Shown here piece after piece: positions 51,272 through 59,694 of a DNA stretch of 64,000 nt. Under the pieces are notes generated by a model. It saw nothing but the letters and a program-made list of their open reading frames with translations, did not search any database and was not told where the DNA came from. Where the stretch lies: NCBI GenBank assembly GCA_016213205.1, contig JACRAZ010000029.1, positions 1-64,000 on the forward strand, given 5' to 3'. Made by a program: the position numbers and the translations under genes. Origin of the DNA: Burkholderiales bacterium. Lineage in GTDB: Bacteria > Pseudomonadota > Gammaproteobacteria > Burkholderiales > Burkholderiaceae_C. The number at the start of each line of letters is the position of its first letter. The stretch's first letter is position 1.

Positions 51272-51370
51272 CGCGTTGACCAATGGTCGCCTCGCTGTCA
51301 CAGTGCCCAACGGTCATTTCGCGGTCGTGCCGGTTCTGTGACGACACAGACCCCGTCACAAACCTCGACA

Positions 51371-51402
51371 CAAAGCAAAACGCCGACCACTGGGCCGGCG
51401 TT
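51371..51402 (-). terminator. Rho-independent terminator of the initiator tRNA
   Basis: On the minus strand the stem AACGCCG/CGGCGTT (7 bp, bases 51396-51402 and 51379-51385) with a GC-rich loop is followed by TTTTGCTTTG (51380-51371). It lies about 40 bases past the 3' end of the tRNA gene, so it would end that transcript. Confidence 0.75.
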
Positions 51403-51439
51403 CAACTATTCGTAAGTTGTTCTTGTTGTTCGAGAATTT

Positions 51440-51516
<77 letters not shown>

Positions 51517-51528
51517 ACTGAAGTTGGC

Positions 51529-51557
51529 ACTATAGCACGATCCGCACGCGCGGCGAA
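51529..51557 (-). promoter_or_regulatory. Promoter of the initiator tRNA
   Basis: On the minus strand a -10-like TATAGT (51529-51534) is preceded by 17 bases and a weak -35-like TTCGCC (51552-51557). The start would fall a few bases before the tRNA 5' end. The -35 match is poor, so confidence is moderate. Confidence 0.5.
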
Positions 51558-51659
51558 GCCGGCGTGTTGACCGCACTTTGACGGATGCCCATGCCTTTGG
51601 CTGGCAGCTAAGATCGCCGACTGGTTCACGCCCGGGCCGCGCACAACGCAGTACACACG

Positions 51660-52301
51660 ATGAGCGATTCACGCAAGGTTCTTCTCGTCGACGACCACGA
51701 ACTGGTGCGCTTCGGCGTCAAGACCATGTACTCCGAGCTGATGGGCTACACGGTCGAGTGGGTCGAGGCCGGCTCGCTGCAGGAGGCCATCGACAGCTAC
51801 GCGTCGCACGGCAACATCGACGCCGTGCTGCTGGACCTGAACCTGGCCGACTGCAAGGGCCTGCAGGGCCTGCGGCAGTTCCTGCAGGCCTACCCGAAGG
51901 CACGCGTCGCGGTGTTCAGCGGCACGCAGGACGAGTTCGTCATCCGCCAGGCCCGGGCACTCGGTGCCGTCGGCTATGTCGGCAAGGGCGCGATGATGAC
52001 GCAGATGAAGGAAACCCTCACGGCGCTGCTGTTCCCCAACGGCGTCGCCGAGGCGCGTGGCCCGGCCGCCCCCAGCAGTGCGCTGTTCCCGCGTTTTCCC
52101 TCGTCGGCGATGTACGACCGCGTCGCCGAGCTGGGGCCCCGCCACCTCGAGATCCTGGAGCTCGTGTTGTCGGGCTGCACCAACCAGGAGATCAGCAACT
52201 CGACCAATCTGTCGCTGGGCACGGTGAAGAACTACGTGTCCTCGCTGCTGCTGGCGCTGGACGTGCGCTCGCGCTCGCACCTGATCAGCCTGTTCCGCTG
52301 A
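51660..52301 (+). CDS. NarL/LuxR-family response regulator
   Basis: A 213-residue response regulator. The receiver domain has the acidic pair in VLLVDDHELVRFG, phosphoacceptor Asp59 (AVLLDLNLADC), and the Lys position in GYVGKGAMM. The DNA-binding domain is LuxR type (LGPRHLEILELVLSGCTNQE, LSLGTVKNYVSSLLLALDVR). The hybrid kinase gene begins at the very next base after its TGA, so the two are co-translated and probably form one signalling system. Confidence 0.9.
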   Translation: MSDSRKVLLVDDHELVRFGVKTMYSELMGYTVEWVEAGSLQEAIDSYASHGNIDAVLLDLNLADCKGLQGLRQFLQAYPKARVAVFSGTQDEFVIRQARALGAVGYVGKGAMMTQMKETLTALLFPNGVAEARGPAAPSSALFPRFPSSAMYDRVAELGPRHLEILELVLSGCTNQEISNSTNLSLGTVKNYVSSLLLALDVRSRSHLISLFR

Positions 52302-54221
52302 GTGGACCAGGCCCCGCCCGACGACGGCAGCACGCTGCCAGCGCCGTTGGCGCCAGACGACGCATCGCCACCGCCCGCCCCGCTGGGCATCCGACCCGAA
52401 GCCGCCGCCGAGGCTGCCCCGCCCCGATCGGAGTACGTCGCCGTCGAGGGTGATGCGGCCCAGGACGAGGCCGACCGCGGCCAGCAGCACAGTGCCGCCC
52501 GCCGCGCGATCGACGAACGCCTGGCCGACGCCGCGCTGCGCTCCACCCTCGCGGCGCTGCCGATCCTGGGTGCCACGCTGGCGCTGGCCAGCCTGCCCAT
52601 GACCGCTGCCATCGGCCTGGCACAGCCGCTGGCCGCGATCGCCTGGGGCCTCAGTGCCCTGCTGGTGGCCGCACTGCTGTGGCAGTTGCCGCGGCGCACC
52701 CGCCACCACAACGGGCATGCAGGCCACGCGGCCGGGTCGCGCCGGCGCATCCATTCGCTGGCCGCCGCGGTGGTGCTGTGCCTGGCCTGTGCGCCGTGGC
52801 TGGGCGCGCGCGGCCCCGCGGCAGGGATGCTCGGCCTGCTGTGCACCGCCCTCGGGTTTGCCGGGGTCGCCTGCCTGGGCACGCTGCGCCGCGCGGCCCT
52901 CGCGATGGCGCTGCTGCCACTGTCGGCCGGCTTTGCCGGCGCATGGGTCGTGGCCGAGTGGCCGCTGCGCGGCCTCTATGCGATCGGCGCGCTGGCCGCG
53001 GCGGCCACGCTGCTGGCCATGGCACGCCTGCGCCACCGCGCCTGGCGCCAGAACACGCGCGCCCTGATCGAGCAGAGCGTGCGGCTGCAGGCGCTGGAAA
53101 CCGAGCGGGATGCCGCCTGGGCCGCCGACCAGGACAAGAGCCGCTTCCTCGCCATCGCCAGCCACGACCTGCGCCAGCCGGTGCATGCGCTGGGCCTGTT
53201 TGCCGCCACGCTGCAGAAGCGGCTGCAGCACACGCCGGACGAGCCGCTGGCGCGCAACATGATGCGGGCCATCGATGGCCTGGAACGCTCGTTCAACGCG
53301 ATGCTCGACATCTCCCGGCTCGACGCCGGCGTGATGACGCCGAAGCTGCAGACCTTTCCGCTGCGCGACATGTTCCGGCGCCTGCACATGCACTTCGCCG
53401 GCCAGGCCGAACTCTCGGGGCTGGGGCTGCGTTTCTCGCCCGGCGGCAAATCGGTCACCAGCGATCCACAGCTGCTCGAACGCATCGTCGGCAACCTGAT
53501 CCAGAACGCGATCAAGTACACCGAGCACGGCGGCATCGTCGTCGTCGCGCGCTCGACGGCCACCCACGTGAACATCGAGATCTGGGACACGGGGCTGGGC
53601 ATCGCACCCGAGCTGCTGCCGCGCATCTTCGAAGAGTTCTACCAGGTCGGCCGCGGCGAGCGCGACCGCACCCACGGGCTGGGCATGGGCCTGTCGATCG
53701 TCAAGCGCCTGGCGCTGCTGCTGAACCACCGGCTGATGGTGAGCTCGCGCCCGGGGCGCGGCACGATGTTCCGCGTCGGCGTGCCGATCGGCGAGCTGCC
53801 CGGCATCCAGGAGGACATGGCCCCTGCCGACACGGTGCCGATGGCACTGCGGGGCCCGCAGATGGTGCTGATCATCGACGACGAGGAGCCCATCCGCGAG
53901 GGCCTGCGCCTGCTGCTCGAGGAGTGGGGCTTCCAGGCCATCACCGCCGCCGACGCAGCGCAGGCCGAGCACGCCACCACCGCGCTGGAGGGCCGGGTGG
54001 ACCTGATCCTCTCCGACCTCCACCTGGGCGATGGGCCCGACGGGCTGGAGGCCATTGCCAACGTGCGGCGCCTGTGCGGGCACGACGTGCCGGCGGTGCT
54101 GGTCACCGGCGACACCTCGCACGACGAGATCGCCCGCGTCACCGCCAGCGGGCTGCCGGTGCTGTTCAAGCCCGTGCAGCCCAAGCGCCTGTACGAGGCC
54201 CTGCGCAACACCTTGGCCTGA
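52302..54221 (+). CDS. Membrane-bound hybrid sensor histidine kinase
   Basis: A 639-residue protein starting at GTG directly after the response regulator stop. About six hydrophobic segments lie between residues 75 and 240, without a periplasmic domain. The dimerisation box FLAIASHDLRQPVHALGL has phosphoacceptor His288. The ATPase domain has the N box (LIQNAIKYTEHGG), G1 (WDTGLGIAPEL) and G2 (GLGMGLSIVKRL). A C-terminal receiver (LIIDDEEPIREG; phosphoacceptor Asp572 in LILSDLHLGD) completes it. The stimulus is unknown; the short membrane region suggests an intramembrane signal. Confidence 0.9.
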   Translation: MDQAPPDDGSTLPAPLAPDDASPPPAPLGIRPEAAAEAAPPRSEYVAVEGDAAQDEADRGQQHSAARRAIDERLADAALRSTLAALPILGATLALASLPMTAAIGLAQPLAAIAWGLSALLVAALLWQLPRRTRHHNGHAGHAAGSRRRIHSLAAAVVLCLACAPWLGARGPAAGMLGLLCTALGFAGVACLGTLRRAALAMALLPLSAGFAGAWVVAEWPLRGLYAIGALAAAATLLAMARLRHRAWRQNTRALIEQSVRLQALETERDAAWAADQDKSRFLAIASHDLRQPVHALGLFAATLQKRLQHTPDEPLARNMMRAIDGLERSFNAMLDISRLDAGVMTPKLQTFPLRDMFRRLHMHFAGQAELSGLGLRFSPGGKSVTSDPQLLERIVGNLIQNAIKYTEHGGIVVVARSTATHVNIEIWDTGLGIAPELLPRIFEEFYQVGRGERDRTHGLGMGLSIVKRLALLLNHRLMVSSRPGRGTMFRVGVPIGELPGIQEDMAPADTVPMALRGPQMVLIIDDEEPIREGLRLLLEEWGFQAITAADAAQAEHATTALEGRVDLILSDLHLGDGPDGLEAIANVRRLCGHDVPAVLVTGDTSHDEIARVTASGLPVLFKPVQPKRLYEALRNTLA

Positions 54222-54415
54222 GCCGCTGCCAGCGGTGGGGCGGCATGCCGCCCCAGGAAAAACGGCCCGAAACCGGCCGCGCACCCCCAAAAAAGTGGAA
54301 CTGTGCACAGCCTGCCGGGTGGAGATGACTTTCGACCACTGTGCGGCGTGGCGGGCGCTTCTAGAGTCCGCTCCATCGCACCAACGGCCCCACGGGGCCT
54401 GCCCGGAAGAGTTCC
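54222..54415. promoter_or_regulatory. T6SS leader region with 20-bp palindrome
   Basis: 194 bases between the hybrid kinase and tssA. Bases 54236-54255 form a perfect palindrome, T-GGGGCGGC-AT-GCCGCCCC-A, followed by A-rich sequence, and a second CGGCC/GGCCG hairpin follows within 10 bases. On the plus strand this may terminate the kinase transcript. The T6SS promoter should lie after it. A GGAAGAG ribosome site precedes the tssA start. Confidence 0.5.
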
Positions 54416-55435
54416 ATGCTAGACATCGAGGCCATGCTCACGTCACTCGGCGAAGGCGCCCCCAGCGGGGACGACCTCGAGTACGACCCGGTGTTCATGG
54501 CGCTGGAACAAGCCGGTGCCGGCAAGCCCGAGCAGCAGTACGGCGACACCATCGTGCCGGCCGAGGAGCCCGACTGGCGCCTGGTGCGCGAACACGCGCT
54601 GGCCCTGGCCACCCGCACCCGGGACCTGCGCGTGGCGGTGTGGCTGGTGCGCGCCGAGGCCCGCCTGAACGGCCTGGCTGCGGCCGCACAGGCGCTCACG
54701 CTGGTGCATGGCCTGCTGGCCAACCAGTGGGACACCGTGCACCCGCAGCTCGATGCCAGCGACAACAACGACCCGACGATGCGCATGAACGCGCTCGCCC
54801 CGCTGGTGGCCGTGGATGCGGCGCTGGCCGACCTGCGCGCCGCCACGCTGAGCACCGAGCGCGGCAGCCTCACGGTGCGCGGCCTGGAGCTGGGCCTGGG
54901 CAAGGCCGAGCCGCAGGCCGGCGAGCCGGTGCCCACCGAAGGCGGCGTGATGCAGGCCCTGGCCGGCGCGCTGGAGCAACAACCCGAGCTGGCGCCCACG
55001 GTGGCGGCAGCGCTGCAGGCCGTGCGCGACTTGGGCAGCCTGCTGGACGACAAGGTCGGCAGCCAGGGTCCGGAACTCACCACGCTGGTGCGGCTGCTCA
55101 AGACGATCGACGACGCCATCCGCACCGCACAAGGCCAGGACGTCGCGGCCGAAGCCGGCGGCGCGCCCGCCGGCGAGGCCGGCACGGCCCCTGCGTCCGG
55201 GCGCGCGGTGTCGGCCCCCGGCACCATCGCCACCCGGGACGACGCGGTGCGCATGCTCGAACGCGTGTGCGAATGGATCGAGCGCAACGAGCCCAGCCAC
55301 CCGGCCCCGTTGCTGCTGCGCCGCGCCCAGCGCTTGATGAGCAAGAACTTCGTCGAGATCATGCGTGACATGGCACCCGACGGCATGAGCCAGATCCAGA
55401 TGCTGGCCGGCCCGGATGCCGAGATCAACACCTGA
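54416..55435 (+). CDS. tssA: T6SS protein TssA (ImpA-type)
   Basis: A 339-residue protein. The ImpA N-terminal domain (about 10-130) has the family features SGDDLEYDPVFMALEQAG and PDWRLVREHALALATRTRDL, LRVAVWLVRAEARLNG. The C-terminal region (about 245-335) ends MSKNFVEIMRDMAPDGMSQI and is similar to short-type TssA. TssA caps or primes sheath assembly at the baseplate. It is the first gene of the T6SS cluster here; tssB follows after 42 bases. Confidence 0.93.
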   Translation: MLDIEAMLTSLGEGAPSGDDLEYDPVFMALEQAGAGKPEQQYGDTIVPAEEPDWRLVREHALALATRTRDLRVAVWLVRAEARLNGLAAAAQALTLVHGLLANQWDTVHPQLDASDNNDPTMRMNALAPLVAVDAALADLRAATLSTERGSLTVRGLELGLGKAEPQAGEPVPTEGGVMQALAGALEQQPELAPTVAAALQAVRDLGSLLDDKVGSQGPELTTLVRLLKTIDDAIRTAQGQDVAAEAGGAPAGEAGTAPASGRAVSAPGTIATRDDAVRMLERVCEWIERNEPSHPAPLLLRRAQRLMSKNFVEIMRDMAPDGMSQIQMLAGPDAEINT

Positions 55436-55477
55436 CCCACCCACCCGCCCCCAAGTCGACCAGAGGAGCCCTCCACC

Positions 55478-56008
55478 ATGGCCACCAGCAGTCAGAAGTT
55501 CATCGCCCGCAACCGTGCGCCCCGGGTGCAGATCGAATACGACGTCGAGCTCTACGGCGCCGAGAAGAAGGTGCAGCTGCCCTTCGTGATGGGCGTGCTG
55601 TCCGACCTGTCGGGCAAGCCCACCGAGGCACTGCCGCCGGTGGCCGACCGCAAGTTCCTCGAGATCGACGTCGACAACTTCGACGCCCGCATGAAGTCGA
55701 TGAGGCCGCGCGTGGCCTTCCAGGTGCCCAACTCGATGACGGGCGAAGGCAACATCGCGGTCGACATCACCTTCGACAGCATGGACGACTTCTCGCCCGC
55801 CGCAGTGGCCGCCAAGGTCGACGGCCTGAAGCAGCTGCTCGAGGCCCGCCAGCAGCTGGCCAATCTCGTGACCTACATGGATGGCAAGACCGGCGCCGAG
55901 GAACTGATCGCCAAGGTGATCAAGGACGAGGCCCTGCTGAAGTCGCTGGCCATGGCCAAGGCCGCGGCGCCTGCCGACAAGCCTGAAGAAGGCAAGCCCG
56001 CCGACTGA
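55478..56008 (+). CDS. tssB: T6SS sheath small subunit TssB (VipA)
   Basis: A 176-residue protein. The sheath-protein features FIARNRAPRVQIEYDVELYG, LPFVMGVLSDLSGK and RKFLEIDVDNFDARMKSM are diagnostic. TssB pairs with TssC to build the contractile sheath around the Hcp tube. GAGGAG sits before the ATG. The length is typical (about 165-180). Confidence 0.96.
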   Translation: MATSSQKFIARNRAPRVQIEYDVELYGAEKKVQLPFVMGVLSDLSGKPTEALPPVADRKFLEIDVDNFDARMKSMRPRVAFQVPNSMTGEGNIAVDITFDSMDDFSPAAVAAKVDGLKQLLEARQQLANLVTYMDGKTGAEELIAKVIKDEALLKSLAMAKAAAPADKPEEGKPAD

Positions 56009-56082
56009 CCGGCCTGCCGCCGACAGCCCCAAGAGCCATCCCCAGGCCTCACCGCCCTGATCGCACCCGGAGCCCCATCACC

Positions 56083-57579
56083 ATGGCCGAAGCATCCCAA
56101 TCCCAAGCCAGCGCGCTGCAAGGCGTCACCTTCGAAGGCGGCGAATTCGCCTCGCTGCTGAACAAGGAATTCAAGCCCAAGAGCGAAGAAGCGAAGTCTG
56201 CCGTCGAGCAGGCGGTGCTCACGCTGGCACAGCAGGCGCTGGCGCAGACCAAGCTGATCGGCAGCGACGTGCTCGCCTCCATCGAATCGATGATTGCCGA
56301 GCTCGACAAGAAGCTGTCCGAGCAGGTCAACGCCATCCTGCACCACGCCGATTTCCAGAAGCTCGAGAGCGCCTGGCGCGGCCTTCACTACCTCGTCAAC
56401 AACACCGAAACCGACGAGATGCTGAAGATCCGCGTGATGAACATCTCGAAGAACGACGTGGCCAAGACGCTCAAGCGCTACAAGGGCACGGCCTGGGACC
56501 AGAGCCCGCTGTTCAAGAAGGTGTACGAGGAAGAGTACGGCCAGTTCGGCGGCGAGCCCTTCGGCTGCCTGGTGGGCGACTACTACTTCGACCAGAGCCC
56601 GCCCGACGTCGAGATGCTGACCGAGATGTCCAAGGTCTGCGCCGCCGCGCACGCCCCGTTCATCGCCGCGGCCAACCCGAACGTGATGCAGATGGGTTCG
56701 TGGCAGGAACTGGCCAACCCGCGTGACCTGACCAAGATCTTCTCCACGCCCGAGTACGCCGGCTGGCGCTCGCTGCGCGAATCGGATGATTCGCGCTACC
56801 TGGGCCTGGCGATGCCGCGCTTCCTGTCGCGCCTGCCCTACGGTGCCAAGACCAGCCCGGTCGAGGAATTCAACTTCGAGGAAGAAACCGGCGGCGGCGA
56901 CCACAGCAAGTACACCTGGACCAACGCGGCCTACGCGATGGCCGTGAACATCAACCGCTCGTACAAGCTGTACGGCTGGGGCACCTGCATCCGCGGCATC
57001 GAATCCGGCGGCGCGGTGGAAGGCCTGCCCACGCACACCTTCCCCACCGACGACGGTGGCGTCGACATGAAGTGCCCGACCGAGATCGCGATCTCCGACC
57101 GGCGCGAGGCCGAACTGGCCAAGAACGGCTTCATGCCCCTGGTGCACCGCAAGAACAGCGACTTCGCGGCCTTCATCGGCGCACAGTCCCTGCAGAAGCC
57201 CCAGGAGTACGACGACCCCGACGCCACCGCCAACGCCAACCTGGCCGCCCGCCTGCCCTACCTGTTTGCCTGCTGCCGCTTCGCGCACTACCTGAAGTGC
57301 ATCGTGCGCGACAAGGTCGGTTCGTTCAAGGAACGCTCCGACATGGAGAAGTGGCTCAACAACTGGATCATGAACTACGTCGACGGCGACCCGGCCAATT
57401 CCTCGCAGGCCACCAAGGCCCAGAAGCCCCTGGCCGCGGCCGAGGTCATCGTCGAGGAAGTGGCGGGCAACCCCGGCTACTACACCTCCAAGTTCTTCCT
57501 GCGGCCGCACTACCAGCTCGAAGGGCTGACCGTGTCGCTGCGCCTTGTCTCGAAGCTGCCCTCACAGAAGCAGCCCTGA
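56083..57579 (+). CDS. tssC: T6SS sheath large subunit TssC (VipB)
   Basis: A 498-residue protein of canonical length. The family segments SAWRGLHYLVNNTETDEMLK, FGCLVGDYYFDQSPPDVEML, FLSRLPYGAKTSPVEEFNFE and LPTHTFPTDDGGVDMKCPTE are intact, ending with FFLRPHYQLEGLTVSLRLVS. It forms most of the contractile sheath. It follows tssB after 74 bases. About 110 bases separate it from hcp. Confidence 0.97.
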   Translation: MAEASQSQASALQGVTFEGGEFASLLNKEFKPKSEEAKSAVEQAVLTLAQQALAQTKLIGSDVLASIESMIAELDKKLSEQVNAILHHADFQKLESAWRGLHYLVNNTETDEMLKIRVMNISKNDVAKTLKRYKGTAWDQSPLFKKVYEEEYGQFGGEPFGCLVGDYYFDQSPPDVEMLTEMSKVCAAAHAPFIAAANPNVMQMGSWQELANPRDLTKIFSTPEYAGWRSLRESDDSRYLGLAMPRFLSRLPYGAKTSPVEEFNFEEETGGGDHSKYTWTNAAYAMAVNINRSYKLYGWGTCIRGIESGGAVEGLPTHTFPTDDGGVDMKCPTEIAISDRREAELAKNGFMPLVHRKNSDFAAFIGAQSLQKPQEYDDPDATANANLAARLPYLFACCRFAHYLKCIVRDKVGSFKERSDMEKWLNNWIMNYVDGDPANSSQATKAQKPLAAAEVIVEEVAGNPGYYTSKFFLRPHYQLEGLTVSLRLVSKLPSQKQP

Positions 57580-57587
57580 TAACCACG

Positions 57588-57612
57588 CTGTTGCATCGAA
57601 ACCTGTTGCATC
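57588..57612. promoter_or_regulatory. Direct repeat upstream of hcp
   Basis: The 10-base sequence CTGTTGCATC occurs twice (57588-57597 and 57603-57612) with a 15-base period in the tssC-hcp spacer. Paired direct repeats can bind a regulator, but no -24/-12 or -35/-10 pair is evident. A strong TTAGGAG ribosome site precedes hcp. Confidence 0.35.
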
Positions 57613-57689
57613 ACCTGTCGTTGGATCTCCCCGTCCGAAACCAGCACGTCCCCACCCCCCAACCTGTCAATCCTTAGGAGTTACCTACC

Positions 57690-58172
57690 ATGAGCACCGA
57701 TACCCATATCAAGTTCGACGGCGTCGAAGGCGAAGCCACCCACAAGGACCACAAGGGCGAAATCGAAGTCCTGTCCTGGAGCTGGAACGTCACCAACGCC
57801 AACCTCGGCGGCACCTCCGGCGGCGGCTCCGGCAAGGGCAAGGCCAACCCCGGCGACTTCGTGTTCACGCACACGTACGACAAGGCCTCGCCGGTGCTGG
57901 CCAAGTTCTCGGCCAACGGCAAGCACTTCAAGGACGTGATCCTGACCGCCCGCAAGTCCGGTGAAGGCCAGAAGGACTTCCTGAAGATCACGATGAAGGA
58001 AGTGTTCATCACCTCCTGCTCGCCCTCGGGCGGCCATGGTGGCGACATCGTCGAGAACGTGACGATGAGCTACAAGGACATCGAGTTCGCCTACAAGCCG
58101 CAAGACGACAAGGGCGGCCTCGGCGGCGAGGTGAAGTTCGGCTGGAACGTGGCCACCACCGAAACCCGCTGA
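57690..58172 (+). CDS. hcp: T6SS tube protein Hcp (first copy)
   Basis: A 160-residue Hcp. The family pattern is present: STDTHIKFDGVEGEATHKDH, KGEIEVLSWSWNVTNAN, FVFTHTYDKASPVLAKFSAN and the C-terminal YKDIEFAYKPQDDKGGLGGE. Hcp hexamers stack to form the ejected tube and can carry small effectors. The gene has the best ribosome site in the cluster and separate flanking spacers with a downstream hairpin, suggesting higher output than the baseplate genes. Confidence 0.95.
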   Translation: MSTDTHIKFDGVEGEATHKDHKGEIEVLSWSWNVTNANLGGTSGGGSGKGKANPGDFVFTHTYDKASPVLAKFSANGKHFKDVILTARKSGEGQKDFLKITMKEVFITSCSPSGGHGGDIVENVTMSYKDIEFAYKPQDDKGGLGGEVKFGWNVATTETR

Positions 58173-58196
58173 TCGCCGCAGGCGGGCCGGGGGTTC

Positions 58197-58233
58197 GCCG
58201 CGCGCGCACTGCCTGTGTGCAGTGGCGCGCGGC
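58197..58233. terminator. Large hairpin between the two hcp genes
   Basis: GCCGCGCGCGCACTGC (58197-58212) pairs with GCAGTGGCGCGCGGC (58219-58233): 15 base pairs with one bulged G and a six-base loop CTGTGT. The G-run before and the C-run after can extend the stem. There is no T-tract, so it is more likely an attenuator or mRNA 3'-end stabiliser than a full terminator. It lies 25 bases after the first hcp stop. Confidence 0.6.
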
Positions 58234-58303
58234 CCCCTGCAGGCCTGGCCGGGCGCAGCACGCGCCCACTCCCCCATTCCATTGATCACCGGAGGGTGCT
58301 GCC

Positions 58304-58831
58304 ATGCCCGTCGTCATTCCTGAGTTGTCCGCCAACGCCGGCGGCGGCAGTTCGAGCGACATCTACCTCAGCGTGCAGACCAAGCGCGCTGGCAAGATCA
58401 AAGGCGAGTGCACGATCGCCGGCCACGAGGAGGACATTGCCATCATCAGCTGGCAATGGGGCCTGGCGGCCAGCTCCGCCATCGGCACCACGCAGGCCAC
58501 CGGCCGGCGCTCCTACACCGCGCTCACCGTGGTGAAGTCGATCGACCAGTCCACCACCGCGCTGATGTCCGCGCTGGCCACCAACGACATGGTCAAGGAA
58601 GCCAAGCTGACGATGCGCAAGTCCGGCGGCGAGCAGGAAGACTACTTCCTGATCACGCTGAAGGACGCCCGCATCACCGGCGTGTCGCACGTGACCTCGG
58701 CCGACGGGCTGACCACCGAGACCGTGTCCATCATGTTCACCAAGGTCGAGGTCGAGTACCGGCCGCAGAAGACCAGCGGTGGCCGCGGCGGCAGCACCAC
58801 CTTCACCGACGAACTCGTCCAGAACGCCTGA
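58304..58831 (+). CDS. T6SS tube protein Hcp-like (second copy)
   Basis: A 175-residue Hcp-family protein, clearly divergent from the first. It has DIYLSVQTKRAGKIKGECTI, AGHEEDIAIISWQWGLAASS, ALMSALATNDMVKEAKLTMR and KVEVEYRPQKTSGG. It carries 15 additional N-terminal residues (PVVIPELSANAGGGSS). It may form mixed tubes, carry a distinct effector or be a specialised tip/tube variant. It is preceded by GGAGGGTG at a 7-base spacing. Confidence 0.9.
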   Translation: MPVVIPELSANAGGGSSSDIYLSVQTKRAGKIKGECTIAGHEEDIAIISWQWGLAASSAIGTTQATGRRSYTALTVVKSIDQSTTALMSALATNDMVKEAKLTMRKSGGEQEDYFLITLKDARITGVSHVTSADGLTTETVSIMFTKVEVEYRPQKTSGGRGGSTTFTDELVQNA

Positions 58832-58850
58832 CCACGGCCCGAACCCACCC

Positions 58851-59690
58851 ATGCTCACCGCTCAGGAACTGCTCGCCAACGGCGACCCCAAGGCCGCGCT
58901 CGCGCAACTGCAGCAGCAGGTGCGCGCGAAGGCTGCCGACCCGAAGCTTCGCGTCTTCCTGTTCCAGCTGCTGTGCGTGCTGGGGCAATGGCAGCGCGCG
59001 CTCGACCAGTTGCAGGTCTGCGGCGAGCTCGACGCCGGCACGCTGGCCATGGTCAACACCTACCGCAGTGCGCTGCAGTGCGAGGCGGTGCGCGAGGCCG
59101 TGTTTGCCGGCACCACGCTGCCGCACGCCTTCGGCCAGCCGCAGGAGTGGGTGGCCTGGCTTGCGCAGGCGCTGCAGTCCGAAGCCCGGGGCGACCTGCC
59201 GCAGGCCGCCAAGCTGCGCGCGATGGCTTTCGAAGCCGCCCCCACCACCAGCGGCACGCTCGACGGCCAGGCCTTCGAGTGGATTGCCGATGCCGATTCA
59301 CGCCTCGGGCCGGTGCTCGAGGTCATCATCAACGGCCGCTACGGCTGGGTGCCCTTCGGCAACCTGGCCAAGGTGCAGATCGAGGCGCCCACCGACCTGC
59401 GCGACCTGGTCTGGGCGCCAGCGCTGATCACCTTTTCCAACGGCGGCGAGTCGGTGGCGCTGATCCCCACGCGCTATGCCGGCACCGCGGCCGAGGCCGA
59501 CGCCGCCCTGCTGATGTCGCGCAAGACCGAATGGCTGGAACTGGCCGAGGGCCAGTACCGCGGCCTGGGCCAGCGCATCATCGCCACCAGCGCGGCCGAA
59601 CTCGGCCTGCTCGAGGTGCGCGAGATCACGCTGGACAGCGACACCCCCGAGGCCGCCGCCGACACCCCCACCCCCGAAAGCGCCGGCTGA
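58851..59690 (+). CDS. tagJ: T6SS accessory protein TagJ (ImpE)
   Basis: A 279-residue protein. The helical N-domain (LLANGDPKAALAQLQQQVRA, KLRVFLFQLLCVLGQWQRAL) and the C-domain (FEWIADADSRLGPVLEVIIN, GRYGWVPFGNLAKVQIEAP) are those of ImpE/TagJ. In Pseudomonas TagJ binds the N-terminus of TssB and may help ClpV recognise the sheath; it occurs only in part of T6SS loci. It starts 19 bases after the second hcp. Confidence 0.93.
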   Translation: MLTAQELLANGDPKAALAQLQQQVRAKAADPKLRVFLFQLLCVLGQWQRALDQLQVCGELDAGTLAMVNTYRSALQCEAVREAVFAGTTLPHAFGQPQEWVAWLAQALQSEARGDLPQAAKLRAMAFEAAPTTSGTLDGQAFEWIADADSRLGPVLEVIINGRYGWVPFGNLAKVQIEAPTDLRDLVWAPALITFSNGGESVALIPTRYAGTAAEADAALLMSRKTEWLELAEGQYRGLGQRIIATSAAELGLLEVREITLDSDTPEAAADTPTPESAG

Positions 59691-59694
59691 GCCG

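Noticed and set aside
57580..57689. Possible sigma-54 promoter before hcp (two TTGCAT boxes)
   Set aside because: No GG at the -24 position with correct 10-base spacing to the GC of -12 for either box. Recorded only as a direct repeat.
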